From NCBI GenBank assembly GCA_036517235.1, contig DATDXL010000035.1, positions 1 to 14,646 of the forward strand: a stretch of 14,646 bases of DNA, read 5' to 3'. This stretch comes from 2-02-FULL-46-13 sp036517235 (GTDB taxonomy: Bacteria > Patescibacteriota > Minisyncoccia > Phycocordibacterales > DSPV01). The notes below the pieces were generated by a model that saw nothing but the letters and a program-made list of their open reading frames with translations, did no database searches and was not told the origin of the DNA. Positions 1 to 7,415 of this stretch are shown here, in pieces. Made by a program: the position numbers and the translations under genes. Every line of letters starts with the position of its first letter. Within the stretch, counting starts at the first letter, position 1.

Positions 1-647
1 CCTTCGTAGAGAGTATGGATCTTGACTCCGTTGCGTGAGGCAAACATCAGGGTGAGGAGTTCTTTGTCGTCGACTGCTAACACTCCCGCCTGTGGCAAAT
101 CTGTAGGAGCCGTAATAATTTCCTTCTTCCACGGGTAACCAAGCAATCCAAGTATTTTTAGCGCTTCCTCCGGGGTGATGGTGCGAATATCATATGAGAC
201 ACACCACGGGCGGCCGGTTACTGTAAAGTAGCGGTCGGCGGTATAACACTCAATAGAGCCATGACGGTTGCGCTCAAGCTCCAACGGCTCTGTGAGGTTG
301 AAGTAGAAGTGCAGTCCAGTTTGGCTCGGTGAGATCTCTGTATAAGTGTGTGCTCGCTCAACGAATGAATCAATCGTTATAGATAGTAGACCCCTATTGA
401 TGCAGTGGTCGAGGTCAATACCAAGTTGAGTACCATCAAAAACGATGCCGATGCCGTCAAACCGCTTCTGTGCGGCCAAGACCTCATCAAGAGTGCCCCA
501 AGTTGCCGGGTCGGTCGAAGATGCCCTTTGCCCAGTTGTGGTATAGGGCACCTTCGTAACCTTTCCATCTCGTGTTTCTTTTCGCCAGTTCAACCAGCGC
601 TTCTCATTCGGTGCGGACAGCTGTCTAATGTTTATTTCGTTTAGCAT
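1..647 (-). CDS. Primase-polymerase-like protein (AEP/PrimPol type), N-terminal part, cut by window edge
   Basis: My own translation of the minus strand gives 215 residues running off the left edge, so the C-terminus is missing. It opens with a lysine/arginine-rich segment (NWRKETRDGKVTKVPY), then ASSTDPATW, and then features like archaeo-eukaryotic primase catalytic motifs. GIDLDHC would be the metal-binding DxD. TGLHFYF, after a Ser, resembles the SxH-type motif. IECY followed by RYFTVTG resembles the third acidic motif. This order matches the N-terminal prim-pol domain of replication proteins of phages and plasmids (NrS-1 polymerase-like), which usually carry a helicase domain further on. 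The inferred role is replication initiation or primer synthesis for a mobile element. The start is the ATG at 645-647. An AGGTGG sequence touches it directly, and an in-frame TTG five codons upstream is an alternative. A terminator hairpin lies just upstream. Confidence 0.72.
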   Translation of the reverse strand, partial: MLNEINIRQLSAPNEKRWLNWRKETRDGKVTKVPYTTTGQRASSTDPATWGTLDEVLAAQKRFDGIGIVFDGTQLGIDLDHCINRGLLSITIDSFVERAHTYTEISPSQTGLHFYFNLTEPLELERNRHGSIECYTADRYFTVTGRPWCVSYDIRTITPEEALKILGLLGYPWKKEIITAPTDLPQAGVLAVDDKELLTLMFASRNGVKIHTLYE

Positions 648-660
648 CCACCTATCATGC

Positions 661-697
661 AAAAACCCACCGCCGTGTATTGTCTCGGTGGGTTTTT
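661..697. terminator. Bidirectional intrinsic terminator
   Basis: AAAAACCCACCG at 661-672 pairs with CGGTGGGTTTTT at 686-697 across a 13-nt loop. Both strands have a T-run after the stem. On the minus strand it sits 41 nt after the stop of the 234-residue gene and just before the primase-like gene, so it probably ends transcription of the former. Confidence 0.8.
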
Positions 698-737
698 TAC
701 AATTTATCTACTATAGAGGGTATAGATTTGGTGGGTT

Positions 738-1442
738 TTAAGACATTACAATACCCACGCGCAGTTTTTGCCTATAGACCAACATGACAGCTTTGTATGG
801 GCTACGGTGAAGGAAATTTTTGAAAGAGATCCCAATAGTGTCAGGAAGGTCGCCGATTCTTGTTACGCGTAGTTTAGTGTGATCGTAGAGAGTTTCATTA
901 ATCTCCCGTAATGCATCCAGCAGTTGGGTATCGCTTGGATTTTGCATCCCTCGATGAGTCACCTCCTGTGCCAGTTTTTCACGCACATGGTCGGTGGTTT
1001 GAAACTTACCCCACCTATCCTCTCCTAAGACACCGAACAGTTCGCCCTTTAAAGAGCCTTCGCGCCCGATGGGCACAAGGGTGCTCTGCCCCGGAAGACA
1101 TATACACCAAAAGTTCTCATGCTTAACTACAGTGGGCGTCGCCCGAGTGGTTGCTGCACGAGGTATAGCCCCACGCTCCACTTTGACTGTATAAAAGTGT
1201 CTGGTTACGCGGGGGCTGCCATTATCTACTCCGCCCTGCAGTGTGATATTTCCATGTGACTCTCGGACAATTTCTTGCAAGATACCCCCGAGTTCCTCGA
1301 GCGTCAGTTGTAGCACGGTTGGGAGACTGTCTAGCCGTAGAGTTATGCAAGCCGCACCTCTCCGGCCTTGCCTCTTGAGTCTCGCAGTAGCTAGGTCCAT
1401 TAGACGCCTACGTATGGTGTCTTTTTTGATTTGGGGGTCCAT
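738..1442 (-). CDS. Hypothetical protein, 234 aa, possible DNA-binding protein
   Basis: The product is not recognised. The N-terminus is basic (IKKDTIRRRLMDLATARLKRQ). The middle has the segment IGREGSLKGELFGVLGEDRW followed by a helical stretch. This arrangement loosely recalls winged-helix segments seen in other Patescibacteria hypothetical proteins, but the assignment is only an impression. There are no signal peptide or membrane segments. The gene is on the same strand as the primase-like gene downstream and is separated from it by a terminator, so the two may be transcribed separately. No SD precedes the ATG at 1440-1442. The upstream DNA is A/T-rich (TACTAT and TATATT close to the start), so a leaderless transcript is possible, but no hexamer sits cleanly at the right distance. 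It could be a replication-associated or regulatory protein of the same element. Confidence 0.6.
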   Translation of the reverse strand: MDPQIKKDTIRRRLMDLATARLKRQGRRGAACITLRLDSLPTVLQLTLEELGGILQEIVRESHGNITLQGGVDNGSPRVTRHFYTVKVERGAIPRAATTRATPTVVKHENFWCICLPGQSTLVPIGREGSLKGELFGVLGEDRWGKFQTTDHVREKLAQEVTHRGMQNPSDTQLLDALREINETLYDHTKLRVTRIGDLPDTIGISFKNFLHRSPYKAVMLVYRQKLRVGIVMS

Positions 1443-1497
1443 TTAATATAAATAGTACATAACTTCGAACCAAATATATAGAGCTGTGGCGGTGGTC

Positions 1498-1611
1498 ATG
1501 CTTTGTAAGAGGTACTGGCAAGGAAGAGTAGGAATGCTCTACTTCTGCCTTTTGGTGGTAGTGTTTGCGCTGTACGGCGCTAGGGGCGCGTATCTCTTTT
1601 GGATTGCTTAA
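1498..1611 (+). CDS. Possible 37-aa single-pass membrane peptide
   Basis: A short ORF reads MLCKRYWQGRVG and then a hydrophobic run (MLYFCLLVVVFALYGA) typical of one membrane helix, with basic residues before it (K4, R5, R10) that fit an N-in topology. A GGCGGTGG stretch just upstream could act as a weak SD, and a TATATA at 1475-1480 could be a -10 box. It lies in the 242-nt gap between divergent genes, which otherwise holds only the start of the next promoter. Such a short ORF can occur by chance. The charge pattern and hydrophobic core are the only support. Confidence 0.3.
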   Translation: MLCKRYWQGRVGMLYFCLLVVVFALYGARGAYLFWIA

Positions 1612-1669
1612 GCTTTAGGGTGTAGCCGGCGCGAGACGTTCAGCTTTAATTAGACGTAATATCAATGCC

Positions 1670-1678
1670 TGTTATACT
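1670..1678 (+). promoter_or_regulatory. Extended -10 promoter, leaderless start of the large ATPase gene
   Basis: TGTTATACT is an extended -10 element (TG at 1670-1671, hexamer TATACT at 1673-1678). Exactly six bases separate it from the ATG at 1685, so the predicted first transcribed base is about the A of the start codon. A weak -35-like TAGACG lies at 1651-1656. Confidence 0.6.
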
Positions 1679-1684
1679 TTCACC

Positions 1685-4486
1685 ATGGAACCAGGAAGGT
1701 CTATAGAGGCAGGCAGGGCTACCGATGCCGCCCGAGTTGAGTTGGAGGGCCTCCGCCGTAGGGCTTCTCAATTGGAGGCAACACTCAAAGTTGAAGCGTC
1801 CCCGTCCGGCGTTGTTGAGACGAGACAGGAGGCTGCGCAGCAAGCAGTCGGTGAGCAGTGGCGGCAAGCGGTGCAGAAACCATCGCCAGCGGAGGCCCCG
1901 AGGGCACTTTCGCACCCAGACGCAATCACGCTCCAACTCTCTGCCGAAGAGCATGACGGGCGCATGGGCGAGTTCGTCCATGTACTGCAAGAGAAAGGGG
2001 TTATCAAAGCGATTGAAGCGGCAGAGGCGACTGGCAATCCTCATCTCATTGACGATTTCCATCGCATATTAGTGGAGTGGGTGCGTGAAGGGCTGCCCGC
2101 CAAAGGCTCCGACAAAAAGCCCTACAAAGTACCGCTCTCAATGGCGCTCTATGAAGTGACCTTGCCGCAGGCAGGATTGGACAAAGATAAACCGACTGAC
2201 CAGATCAAGGCTCTGCGCGAGTTCATATCTTTGATGGAGCAGTTCTACCGGGGCATGTTGCAGATGGACACAAAACACGGAGAATACTTTTCCTTCGAGA
2301 TAGCCAACCCCGCCGGTGCGGTGCATACGAGCATCTACATCGCGGTGCCGCAAACACGCAAAGTGATGTTTGAGAAGCAGTTGCTCTCGCTCTACCCCTC
2401 GGCGCGGCTCATGGAAAAGCACGACGACTACAACGCTTTTGCCGAAAATGCGGAAACCGCCGCCGCGAGCGCGAGCCAGGCGGAGCAGCATATTTACTCT
2501 CTTCGCACTTTTGATGCCTTCCCCAACGACCCACTCGACTCTCTCCTCAACGCCTTTTCTAAATTAGACGAAACAGGCGAAGGCGCGGCGATACAATTTG
2601 TGGTCTCTCCCCGCGACAAGGGGCTGCTCAAAGGGTACCGCCATGCCCATGAACAAATATTGTCCGGTACTCCGCTCGGCTACGCGACCAAAGTACGGAC
2701 AGGCGCAATCCGCGTTTTTCATGACCTTTTTATAGACACATTCTTTGCTCCGGAAAAGAAGGCACCGGATGAGCGCCTTAAACCGGACGACCTGCGCCTC
2801 AAAAATATAGAAAACAAGATCGCAAGTCCTGTACTCTTGGCCGATATACGCATCGTGACTTCGGCTTCCACCATACAGCGGGCAAAATCTATTCTTGAGG
2901 AGATAGAAGCTCCATTCCAGCAGTTCGCCGATACCGCCGGTAACAGGCTTGAGTTTAAGGAAATATCAAAACGCAAAATTAAAGCATTTTCGCACGCATT
3001 TTCATATCGCCTCTTGGATGAAAGCGCCGCGATGCCACTCTCTGCCATGGAGTTGGCAACGCTTGCACACCTGCCGAGGCCGGAGGCGCGTGAGGCCGCA
3101 CCCGATCTACGGCAGGATAAGAGCCAGGCGGCGGCCGCACCGCTCGGACTTCCAACACAGGGGGTGCTACTTGGTACCAATCGCTTCCGCGGCGGCGAGA
3201 CTAAAGTCTACATACAGTCCGAAGACCGTCTGCGTCACCTATACCTCATTGGTCAAACCGGCACCGGTAAGTCGGTATTGCTCAAAAACATCGTCAAGCA
3301 GGATATTGCAAGCGGAGCTGGCGTCTGCTTTATAGACCCGCACGGCACCGATGTGCTAGACATCCTCTCAACCATTCCGCCCGAGCGTATGGACGACGTC
3401 ATTTACTTTGACCCTGGCTCTGTAGAACGGCCGATGGGGCTCAATATGCTCGAATACGATCCCGCACACCCGGAACAAAAGACGCTCGTAGTAGACGAGT
3501 TATTCGGCATATTTAAAAAGCTCTTCGGCGCAGTACCCGAGAGTATGGGGCCTGCCTTTGAGCAGTACTTCCGCAACTCGGCGCTGTTGGTGATGGAGTC
3601 GCCAGAGCTCGGCAGCACGTTGCTTGATGTTACTCGGGTGTTTGCTGACACGGCGTATCGCGCGAATAAAATAGCAGCTTGTAAAAACCCGATCGTCAAA
3701 CAATTTTGGGAGAAGATAGCCTCGCAGACGACCGGCGATCAGTCGCTCGAGAACTACGGGCCCTACGTCACCAACAAGTTCGACATCTTTACCACCAACG
3801 ACTTTATTCGCCCGATGATAGCCCAGCAAAAGTCGGCGTTTAACTTTCGCGACCTGATGGATAACCGCAAAATATTGCTGGTCAACCTGGCTAAGGGACG
3901 CATCGGCGACCTCAATGCCAATCTGCTCGGCCTTATTATCGTCGGCAAGTTCCTCATTGCGGCGCTCTCCCGTGCCGACTCCTTCGGCAAAGAGTTGCCC
4001 CCATTTTATCTCCATGTCGACGAGTTCCAAAACTTCATTACGCCGTCTATCGCGACCATATTCTCCGAGGCGCGCAAATACAAACTCTCTCTTACCGTGG
4101 CGCATCAATTTATCGCCCAGCTTACCGACGAGATTAAAGATTCGGTATTCGGCAACGTCGGGAGCGTCTGCGCCTTTCGCATTGGTGCTGATGACGGGGA
4201 ATATCTCGAAAAGCAGTTTGCTCCGGTATTTACCGCCGCTGACATGATCCACATCGACAACTACCAAGCGCACCTCAAACTCCTAGTGGGCGGAAAGCCG
4301 GCAACCCCGTTTAATATACACACCCTGCCGTTTGAGAGCGGAAGTATGGACCACATTGTGCAGATGAAGGAGATGTCTGCCCTGCGCTACGGCCGCCCGC
4401 GGGCTGACATTGAAGCAGAAATTACCAGCAGGTTTAGCAATGCTCCACCCCAAGATCCAGCGACTCTCGCGGGGAGCGGATTATGA
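1685..4486 (+). CDS. TraG/VirD4-like DNA-translocation ATPase (type IV secretion type), 933 aa
   Basis: This is a large P-loop ATPase. The first 90 residues or so are Ala/Glu/Arg-rich and probably coiled or disordered. Residues about 150-260 form an alpha/beta region found N-terminal in Patescibacteria homologues. The motor domain starts near residue 505: Walker A GQTGTGKS at 523-530, a FIDPHGTD strand soon after, Walker B with FYLHVDEFQNF (D779, E780), and a sensor-like TVAHQF segment. This order matches TraG/VirD4 coupling-protein and HerA-like translocases, which hydrolyse ATP to move DNA or DNA-protein complexes through an envelope channel. No transmembrane helix is evident, unlike classical VirD4, so membrane attachment would need a partner. 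The ATG at 1685 is chosen because an extended -10 lies six bases upstream. Three small genes follow on the same strand. I am confident of the ATPase class and less so of the exact transfer role. Confidence 0.85.
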   Translation: MEPGRSIEAGRATDAARVELEGLRRRASQLEATLKVEASPSGVVETRQEAAQQAVGEQWRQAVQKPSPAEAPRALSHPDAITLQLSAEEHDGRMGEFVHVLQEKGVIKAIEAAEATGNPHLIDDFHRILVEWVREGLPAKGSDKKPYKVPLSMALYEVTLPQAGLDKDKPTDQIKALREFISLMEQFYRGMLQMDTKHGEYFSFEIANPAGAVHTSIYIAVPQTRKVMFEKQLLSLYPSARLMEKHDDYNAFAENAETAAASASQAEQHIYSLRTFDAFPNDPLDSLLNAFSKLDETGEGAAIQFVVSPRDKGLLKGYRHAHEQILSGTPLGYATKVRTGAIRVFHDLFIDTFFAPEKKAPDERLKPDDLRLKNIENKIASPVLLADIRIVTSASTIQRAKSILEEIEAPFQQFADTAGNRLEFKEISKRKIKAFSHAFSYRLLDESAAMPLSAMELATLAHLPRPEAREAAPDLRQDKSQAAAAPLGLPTQGVLLGTNRFRGGETKVYIQSEDRLRHLYLIGQTGTGKSVLLKNIVKQDIASGAGVCFIDPHGTDVLDILSTIPPERMDDVIYFDPGSVERPMGLNMLEYDPAHPEQKTLVVDELFGIFKKLFGAVPESMGPAFEQYFRNSALLVMESPELGSTLLDVTRVFADTAYRANKIAACKNPIVKQFWEKIASQTTGDQSLENYGPYVTNKFDIFTTNDFIRPMIAQQKSAFNFRDLMDNRKILLVNLAKGRIGDLNANLLGLIIVGKFLIAALSRADSFGKELPPFYLHVDEFQNFITPSIATIFSEARKYKLSLTVAHQFIAQLTDEIKDSVFGNVGSVCAFRIGADDGEYLEKQFAPVFTAADMIHIDNYQAHLKLLVGGKPATPFNIHTLPFESGSMDHIVQMKEMSALRYGRPRADIEAEITSRFSNAPPQDPATLAGSGL

Positions 4487-4508
4487 TTTAGGCAGTATTT
4501 ATTAACCA

Positions 4509-4514
4509 TAAAAT
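4509..4514 (+). promoter_or_regulatory. -10 box TAAAAT, likely leaderless start of the small-gene cluster
   Basis: TAAAAT differs from TATAAT by one base and is followed by six bases and then the ATG at 4521, the same geometry as at 1673-1678 and 11894-11899. No convincing -35 is visible, and the 34-nt gap after the ATPase stop also allows read-through. Confidence 0.45.
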
Positions 4515-4520
4515 TCAATT

Positions 4521-5102
4521 ATGAAAGAAGGACCTCCGCAGAGTAAACCAGCGCCGCAAGATAAGAAGGATGTGCGTGAGGAGATGGCAAAAGGACTTGA
4601 AAACTATAAACCATCGGATTCTTTGGAAAATCAGATCAGTGGAGCCGGTACTTTTGAGGAGCTTTTTGCTGCACTAGACAAAGCCGGGGGTGTGCAGGGA
4701 TCACATACATACTACGGAGCTGAGCAACTCAAACAGCTTATCAACGAAGTGCGAAACGGGCGGGGCAAAATATCTTCCAGCTCTATTACCCGCACTGGGG
4801 GGTTAAGAGAAAAAGTGATTTTGCTCACTGTTGCAGAATCACAAGGAGGTCACTTGGAGAAAGAGGATGCGACGATGCCGAAAGCCGGAGACCAGGTGAC
4901 CCTTACCAAGGTAAGCGTGCAGGAAGGAATGACGTCTGGAATTGCGTCAGGTAGCGAGCTGAGTGGCCGGCTTACGCGAGATATACGCGTCGGAGAGGAT
5001 GTACTGCTAAGCTCGGGCCAAACAAGCAAAGTCCGTTCTACCCGCACCGAGAATGGCAAAACTTATATCGATACACAGACATCCACCTACGAAATTTCTT
5101 AA
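4521..5102 (+). CDS. Conserved-looking hypothetical protein, 193 aa, helical domain plus beta-rich C-terminus
   Basis: The start MKEGPPQSKPAPQ is a Pro-rich tail. Residues about 43-100 (TFEELFAALDKAGGVQGS, then YYGAEQLKQLINEVRNG and ITRTGGLREKVI) form a compact helical module that I associate with Patescibacteria hypothetical proteins. Residues about 120-193 are beta-rich with evenly spaced Gly (GDQVTLTKVSVQEG, then SGRLTRDIRVGEDVLLSS, then GKTYIDTQTSTYEIS) and look like a small barrel. No catalytic motif, signal peptide or membrane helix is visible, so it is probably cytosolic. It follows the translocase gene by 34 nt and precedes the next gene by 3 nt, so the cluster is likely co-transcribed. 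The function is unknown. An accessory or scaffold role with the ATPase is conceivable but unproven. Confidence 0.75.
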   Translation: MKEGPPQSKPAPQDKKDVREEMAKGLENYKPSDSLENQISGAGTFEELFAALDKAGGVQGSHTYYGAEQLKQLINEVRNGRGKISSSSITRTGGLREKVILLTVAESQGGHLEKEDATMPKAGDQVTLTKVSVQEGMTSGIASGSELSGRLTRDIRVGEDVLLSSGQTSKVRSTRTENGKTYIDTQTSTYEIS

Positions 5103-5105
5103 TCT

Positions 5106-5450
5106 ATGGAAGGACCTCCAAAAACTACGCCAAAACAGGAAAGCAAAGAGGCCGCGCATATTCTTACCAGAGAAGAGGTGCTCGAAGCCATCGGGCAGCA
5201 TATCGAGGGGTACGCAATCGAGCGCGAGTTGTCGGATGCGGAAGGCGTCTACTTACTGGAGGCAAGGGTCGCTGGAGAAAAGCCCGGCGAAGTTACCGAA
5301 TATAGATACCAACGGAAGGGAGAGTTTGGCCGAAATCAATCCGCACAGACGGCCATCCATGTCGCCTATTATGAAGACGATGTTCCGGTGGGCGGGACAA
5401 CGGTAGCCAACTACAACGAAAAAACTGGCATATGGGAAAAGGCAGAATAA
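5106..5450 (+). CDS. Hypothetical protein, 114 aa
   Basis: The product begins MEGPPKTTPKQ, nearly the same opening as the gene before it. It continues with a helical segment (LTREEVLEAIGQHIEGYAIE) and a beta-rich remainder with many acidic residues (EVTEYRYQRKGEFG, then AIHVAYYEDDVPVGGTTVA). It is small, soluble and acidic, with no motif I can name. The start lies 3 nt after the upstream stop and there is no SD, so translation probably depends on coupling to the upstream gene. The next gene starts 3 nt after its stop. I would expect homologues in other Patescibacteria but cannot check. Confidence 0.72.
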   Translation: MEGPPKTTPKQESKEAAHILTREEVLEAIGQHIEGYAIERELSDAEGVYLLEARVAGEKPGEVTEYRYQRKGEFGRNQSAQTAIHVAYYEDDVPVGGTTVANYNEKTGIWEKAE

Positions 5451-5453
5451 AGT

Positions 5454-6221
5454 ATGGAAAAATCTCCAAAACCACAACCTAAAAAGACAATCGAAGGCCC
5501 CGAAGCGGAGATTGTCCATGAAGAAATGGAACGTCAAGCCGGCTCTTTTTTTCAAAGAAAAATTAACGAGCTTATGCAAAGCGCGGCCGAAGAATCGGAT
5601 AAAAAGCGTTTTGTAATTGATCAGATTGCAGCGTCCAGAGAAAAATGGTTTCAGGATAGAGAAGAAATTCTTGAGACTATTTTGGCAAAAATAGAGGCAC
5701 TCCCTTACGATACCGACGCTGAATTTGAAGCAGACGTTGCCAGAGAGCTAACCGATACCGTTGTTACATATATGTCAAACTCGGGCATTTCTTTGGAAGA
5801 AGCACAAAGAAAATTCCGAATTATGATGACAGAACAGGACGGCTATATTCCATTGGATAGGAACGGTGTTACCAACTGCTCAAGATACGAGGACATTGCT
5901 GAGATCCATATCACCAAAGGACTGACACCGGGAATTTGGAAAGAAGCGATGGGTAAGTTTGCCCAAATCGTTCAGAATGACGAGAGTATAAAAACTATCA
6001 AGATGAAATCTTGGATCGTCGCGGAGAAGTTGCCGTTTTTTAGGAAATTGGGTTTTATTGCAAATGAGATAACCGATGAGGAAGAGCTTGAAAAAATACG
6101 AGAAAATCTTGAGGGTATGGAGGAAAATCGCGATAAACCGATTGGAGAGGCGTATATGACACGGAAGGATTTTTTAAAACGTTATGGGCACAAGCTAGAA
6201 AAGCAAAATCCCGACAGTTAA
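5454..6221 (+). CDS. Hypothetical protein, 255 aa, charged, with possible acetyltransferase-like C-terminal region
   Basis: The Pro/Lys-rich start (MEKSPKPQPKKT) is followed by a long charged helical region to about residue 130, probably partly coiled coil. From about residue 135 the sequence becomes mixed alpha/beta: DIAEIHITKGLTPGIWKEAM, then IKTIKMKSWIVAEKLPFF, then RKLGFIANEI. The last part (a strand, a helix and an LGF turn) loosely resembles the end of GNAT acetyltransferase folds, but no acetyl-CoA loop is clear, so I leave the function open. It is the last gene of the tightly packed plus-strand cluster, with 3-nt spacing and no SD. Its TAA stop lies in the loop of a terminator hairpin at 6208-6229 that serves the convergent minus-strand operon. 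Confidence 0.7.
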   Translation: MEKSPKPQPKKTIEGPEAEIVHEEMERQAGSFFQRKINELMQSAAEESDKKRFVIDQIAASREKWFQDREEILETILAKIEALPYDTDAEFEADVARELTDTVVTYMSNSGISLEEAQRKFRIMMTEQDGYIPLDRNGVTNCSRYEDIAEIHITKGLTPGIWKEAMGKFAQIVQNDESIKTIKMKSWIVAEKLPFFRKLGFIANEITDEEELEKIRENLEGMEENRDKPIGEAYMTRKDFLKRYGHKLEKQNPDS

Positions 6222-6229
6222 GTCGGGAT
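6208..6229 (-). terminator. Terminator hairpin of the minus-strand operon, overlapping the end of the plus-strand gene
   Basis: ATCCCGAC (6208-6215) pairs with GTCGGGAT (6222-6229) over a 6-nt loop containing the TAA stop of the plus-strand gene. On the minus strand the stem is followed by TTTTGCTTTT, a usable T-tract. The plus strand has no T-run after the stem, so the signal is best read for the minus strand. Confidence 0.7.
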
Positions 6230-6338
6230 GTACGAACAAATGAATGAACGAAAAGAACTAATGAACAGAAACGGATGGTTCAGTTATTTTTACAAGGACG
6301 GAACCTGAAACTGTCCTTGGTGCCGGTTGGCACAAGTG

Positions 6339-6394
6339 GTGAAAGTTCGTTAAATTACGGGCGACTCTTTCAAAGTCCCGGGAGCTTGTGCTCC
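6339..6394 (-). ncRNA. Structured 3' RNA element, copy 1 (56 nt, two hairpins plus possible pseudoknot)
   Basis: This segment matches 7416-7471 over 56 positions with only two differences and no gaps. Read on the minus strand it gives hairpin GGAGC-ACAA-GCTCC, then a stem CGGGACT with AGT(CG)CCCG whose loop holds TGAAAG. That loop is the exact complement of CTTTCA at the far end of the element, so an H-type pseudoknot can form. It begins 21 nt after the stop of the minus-strand gene at 6415 and precedes the terminator at 6208-6229, so it is part of the 3' UTR. Between it and the terminator lie additional inverted repeats absent from copy 2 (for example GTGCC/GGCAC and AAGGAC/GTCCTT). Confidence 0.6.
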
Positions 6395-6414
6395 AGTTAA
6401 GTGACGAGAACAGC

Positions 6415-6756
6415 CTAGCGGCGTATGGGGAGCATCAACCGATAGTCCCACACCTTCCGCTCAGGATCGTACTTGGCCACTACTTCCACGGCCTTGCCCT
6501 TCTTGACCTGTGTTGCGATCTTGTTAAATGAATCGGCAACATCTTCAAAAGGGCTGAGGCTTTGGTGTCTCTTCCAGCAGTTGTACAACCACGGGAATAC
6601 CCACACCACAGCAAACGAGACTGCTGCTGCTTCCAACAATGTAGCCCACCACGGAGGGTTGGGAACAAAGTAGGAAACCGCAAAGTTCAGAAGTAGCACG
6701 ATGGGGACTGACACGATCACCGTGTTGGCGATTCTTCTTTGCCATCCTTTCTTCAT
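6415..6756 (-). CDS. Small two-helix membrane protein, 113 aa, unknown function
   Basis: MKKGWQRR is followed by two hydrophobic segments, about residues 12-29 (VIVSVPIVLLLNFAVSYF) and about 38-57 (ATLLEAAAVSFAVVWVFPWL). A charged cytosolic tail follows, with the strands AVEVVAKYD and KVWDYRLML. The basic N-terminus and the loop NPPWW suggest both ends face the cytosol. I chose the ATG at 6754-6756 over longer in-frame starts because GGAGGAG lies 7 nt upstream. That SD overlaps the end of the upstream gene, whose stop is 4 nt before the start, so translation of the two is likely coupled. No family is recognised. Confidence 0.75.
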   Translation of the reverse strand: MKKGWQRRIANTVIVSVPIVLLLNFAVSYFVPNPPWWATLLEAAAVSFAVVWVFPWLYNCWKRHQSLSPFEDVADSFNKIATQVKKGKAVEVVAKYDPERKVWDYRLMLPIRR

Positions 6757-6760
6757 GACG

Positions 6761-7096
6761 CTACTCCTCCGTCCACAGGATAGTCCACCGATACACATTG
6801 TAGCTGTAGCTTCCTTCGCTAATGGGGACTTTGTATCGTTCATCGTCTATCGTATAGCCTTCCTCTTTGAGTTTGACCATCGCACCGTTTACCTCGACCA
6901 GAACTTTCTCATCCCAGTCGCGTAACGAGCTGTAGACGTTATGCTGAATCATCAAGTGCCGATAACGGTTTCGCTTCCGGCCTTTGAGGGCTTCGCGAAC
7001 GCTTGCCAAGATGTCTCTTTTGGAGTTCTTCTCGTACATGTCGGGAATGTCCGCCACATCGAGATACCCTGTTATTGCCAGTGGGTTGAATGACAT
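6761..7096 (-). CDS. Small hypothetical protein, 111 aa
   Basis: The product starts MSFNPLAITGYLDVADIPDMY and carries a basic helix (REALKGRKRNRYRHLMIQHN) that could contact nucleic acid. Its C-terminal half is beta-rich and ends SYSYNVYRWTILWTEE. There is no membrane helix or known motif. A longer GTG/ATG-led reading exists upstream, but the ATG at 7094-7096 has AAAAGGAG at a proper 7-nt distance, which decides the start. It is the first gene of a two-gene operon, preceded by a structured leader and a consensus promoter, and followed by the membrane-protein gene. The strong SD sets it apart from the genes left and right of this block. Confidence 0.72.
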   Translation of the reverse strand: MSFNPLAITGYLDVADIPDMYEKNSKRDILASVREALKGRKRNRYRHLMIQHNVYSSLRDWDEKVLVEVNGAMVKLKEEGYTIDDERYKVPISEGSYSYNVYRWTILWTEE

Positions 7097-7173
7097 CGTA
7101 CTCTCCTTTTCAATTTTCAAAGTGCCTACCACAACACCTTGCGGTGATTGGTTCTAGAGCGAGTCTCAAGAAC
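7097..7173 (-). ncRNA. Structured 5' leader, copy 1
   Basis: From the predicted first base (about 7173) to the start codon there are 77 nt. A 5'-terminal hairpin comes first: GTTCT/AGAAC (7169-7173 with 7151-7155), continued by GAG/CTC after one mismatch. A second stem is ACCGC (7141-7145) with GTGGT (7128-7132), followed by CTTTGAAA and the SD AAAAGGAG. The same arrangement is found at 8188-8257, with substitutions that keep the second stem paired (C-G to U-G and G-U to G-C). Confidence 0.6.
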
Positions 7174-7179
7174 GCCCTA

Positions 7180-7209
7180 ATTATACACCCAAGACCATGC
7201 TTTTGTCAA
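7180..7209 (-). promoter_or_regulatory. Consensus sigma-70-type promoter of the 7096-6415 operon
   Basis: On the minus strand, TTGACA (7204-7209) and TATAAT (7180-7185) are both perfect matches to consensus with an 18-nt spacer. The expected transcription start is at about 7173, the first paired base of the leader hairpin. Confidence 0.82.
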
Positions 7210-7227
7210 TGGGTCAAGGGCAAATGC

Positions 7228-7258
7228 CAAAATAGCCTTAAGAATAAGGCCTTTTTGG
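7228..7258. terminator. Hairpin, probable bidirectional terminator upstream of the operon promoter
   Basis: GCCTTA (7235-7240) pairs with TAAGGC (7245-7250) over AGAA, extended outward by CCAAAA/TTTTGG and followed on the plus strand by CTTTTT. It lies upstream of the promoter at 7180-7209 and may insulate that operon from its neighbours. A related sequence without a clear strong stem lies at 13381-13400. Confidence 0.5.
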
Positions 7259-7350
7259 AGATTTTTATACGAGGAATCTTTGTGGTGCTGAAATCGACCT
7301 CACCAAGTCTACGGGAGGGCGGTAGACGCGCAGGGGGAGAAAAAACAGAA

Positions 7351-7372
7351 ATCCCGACAGTCAAGTCGGGAT
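7351..7372 (-). terminator. Terminator of the 8187-7502 operon
   Basis: ATCCCGAC (7351-7358) pairs with GTCGGGAT (7365-7372). On the minus strand the stem is followed by TTTCTGTTTTTT. It is nearly identical to the hairpin at 6208-6229, and both are flanked by the same GAACAAATGAATGAAC sequence (6234-6249 and 7377-7392). Of the 405-nt gene-free stretch 7097-7501, I see nothing recognisable in 7267-7340. Confidence 0.78.
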
Positions 7373-7415
7373 TGGTGAACAAATGAATGAACAAAAGGTA
7401 CTAACTGGAAATCCA

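Noticed and set aside
3500..4273. Long antisense ORF (257 codons) inside the ATPase gene.
   Set aside because: It lies wholly opposite the conserved motor domain and has no family-like motifs. It is a composition shadow of the real frame.
6761..7132. Longer reading (12 extra codons) of the 111-aa gene.
   Set aside because: The extension runs through the conserved leader RNA and has no SD of its own, whereas the internal ATG has AAAAGGAG at 7 nt.
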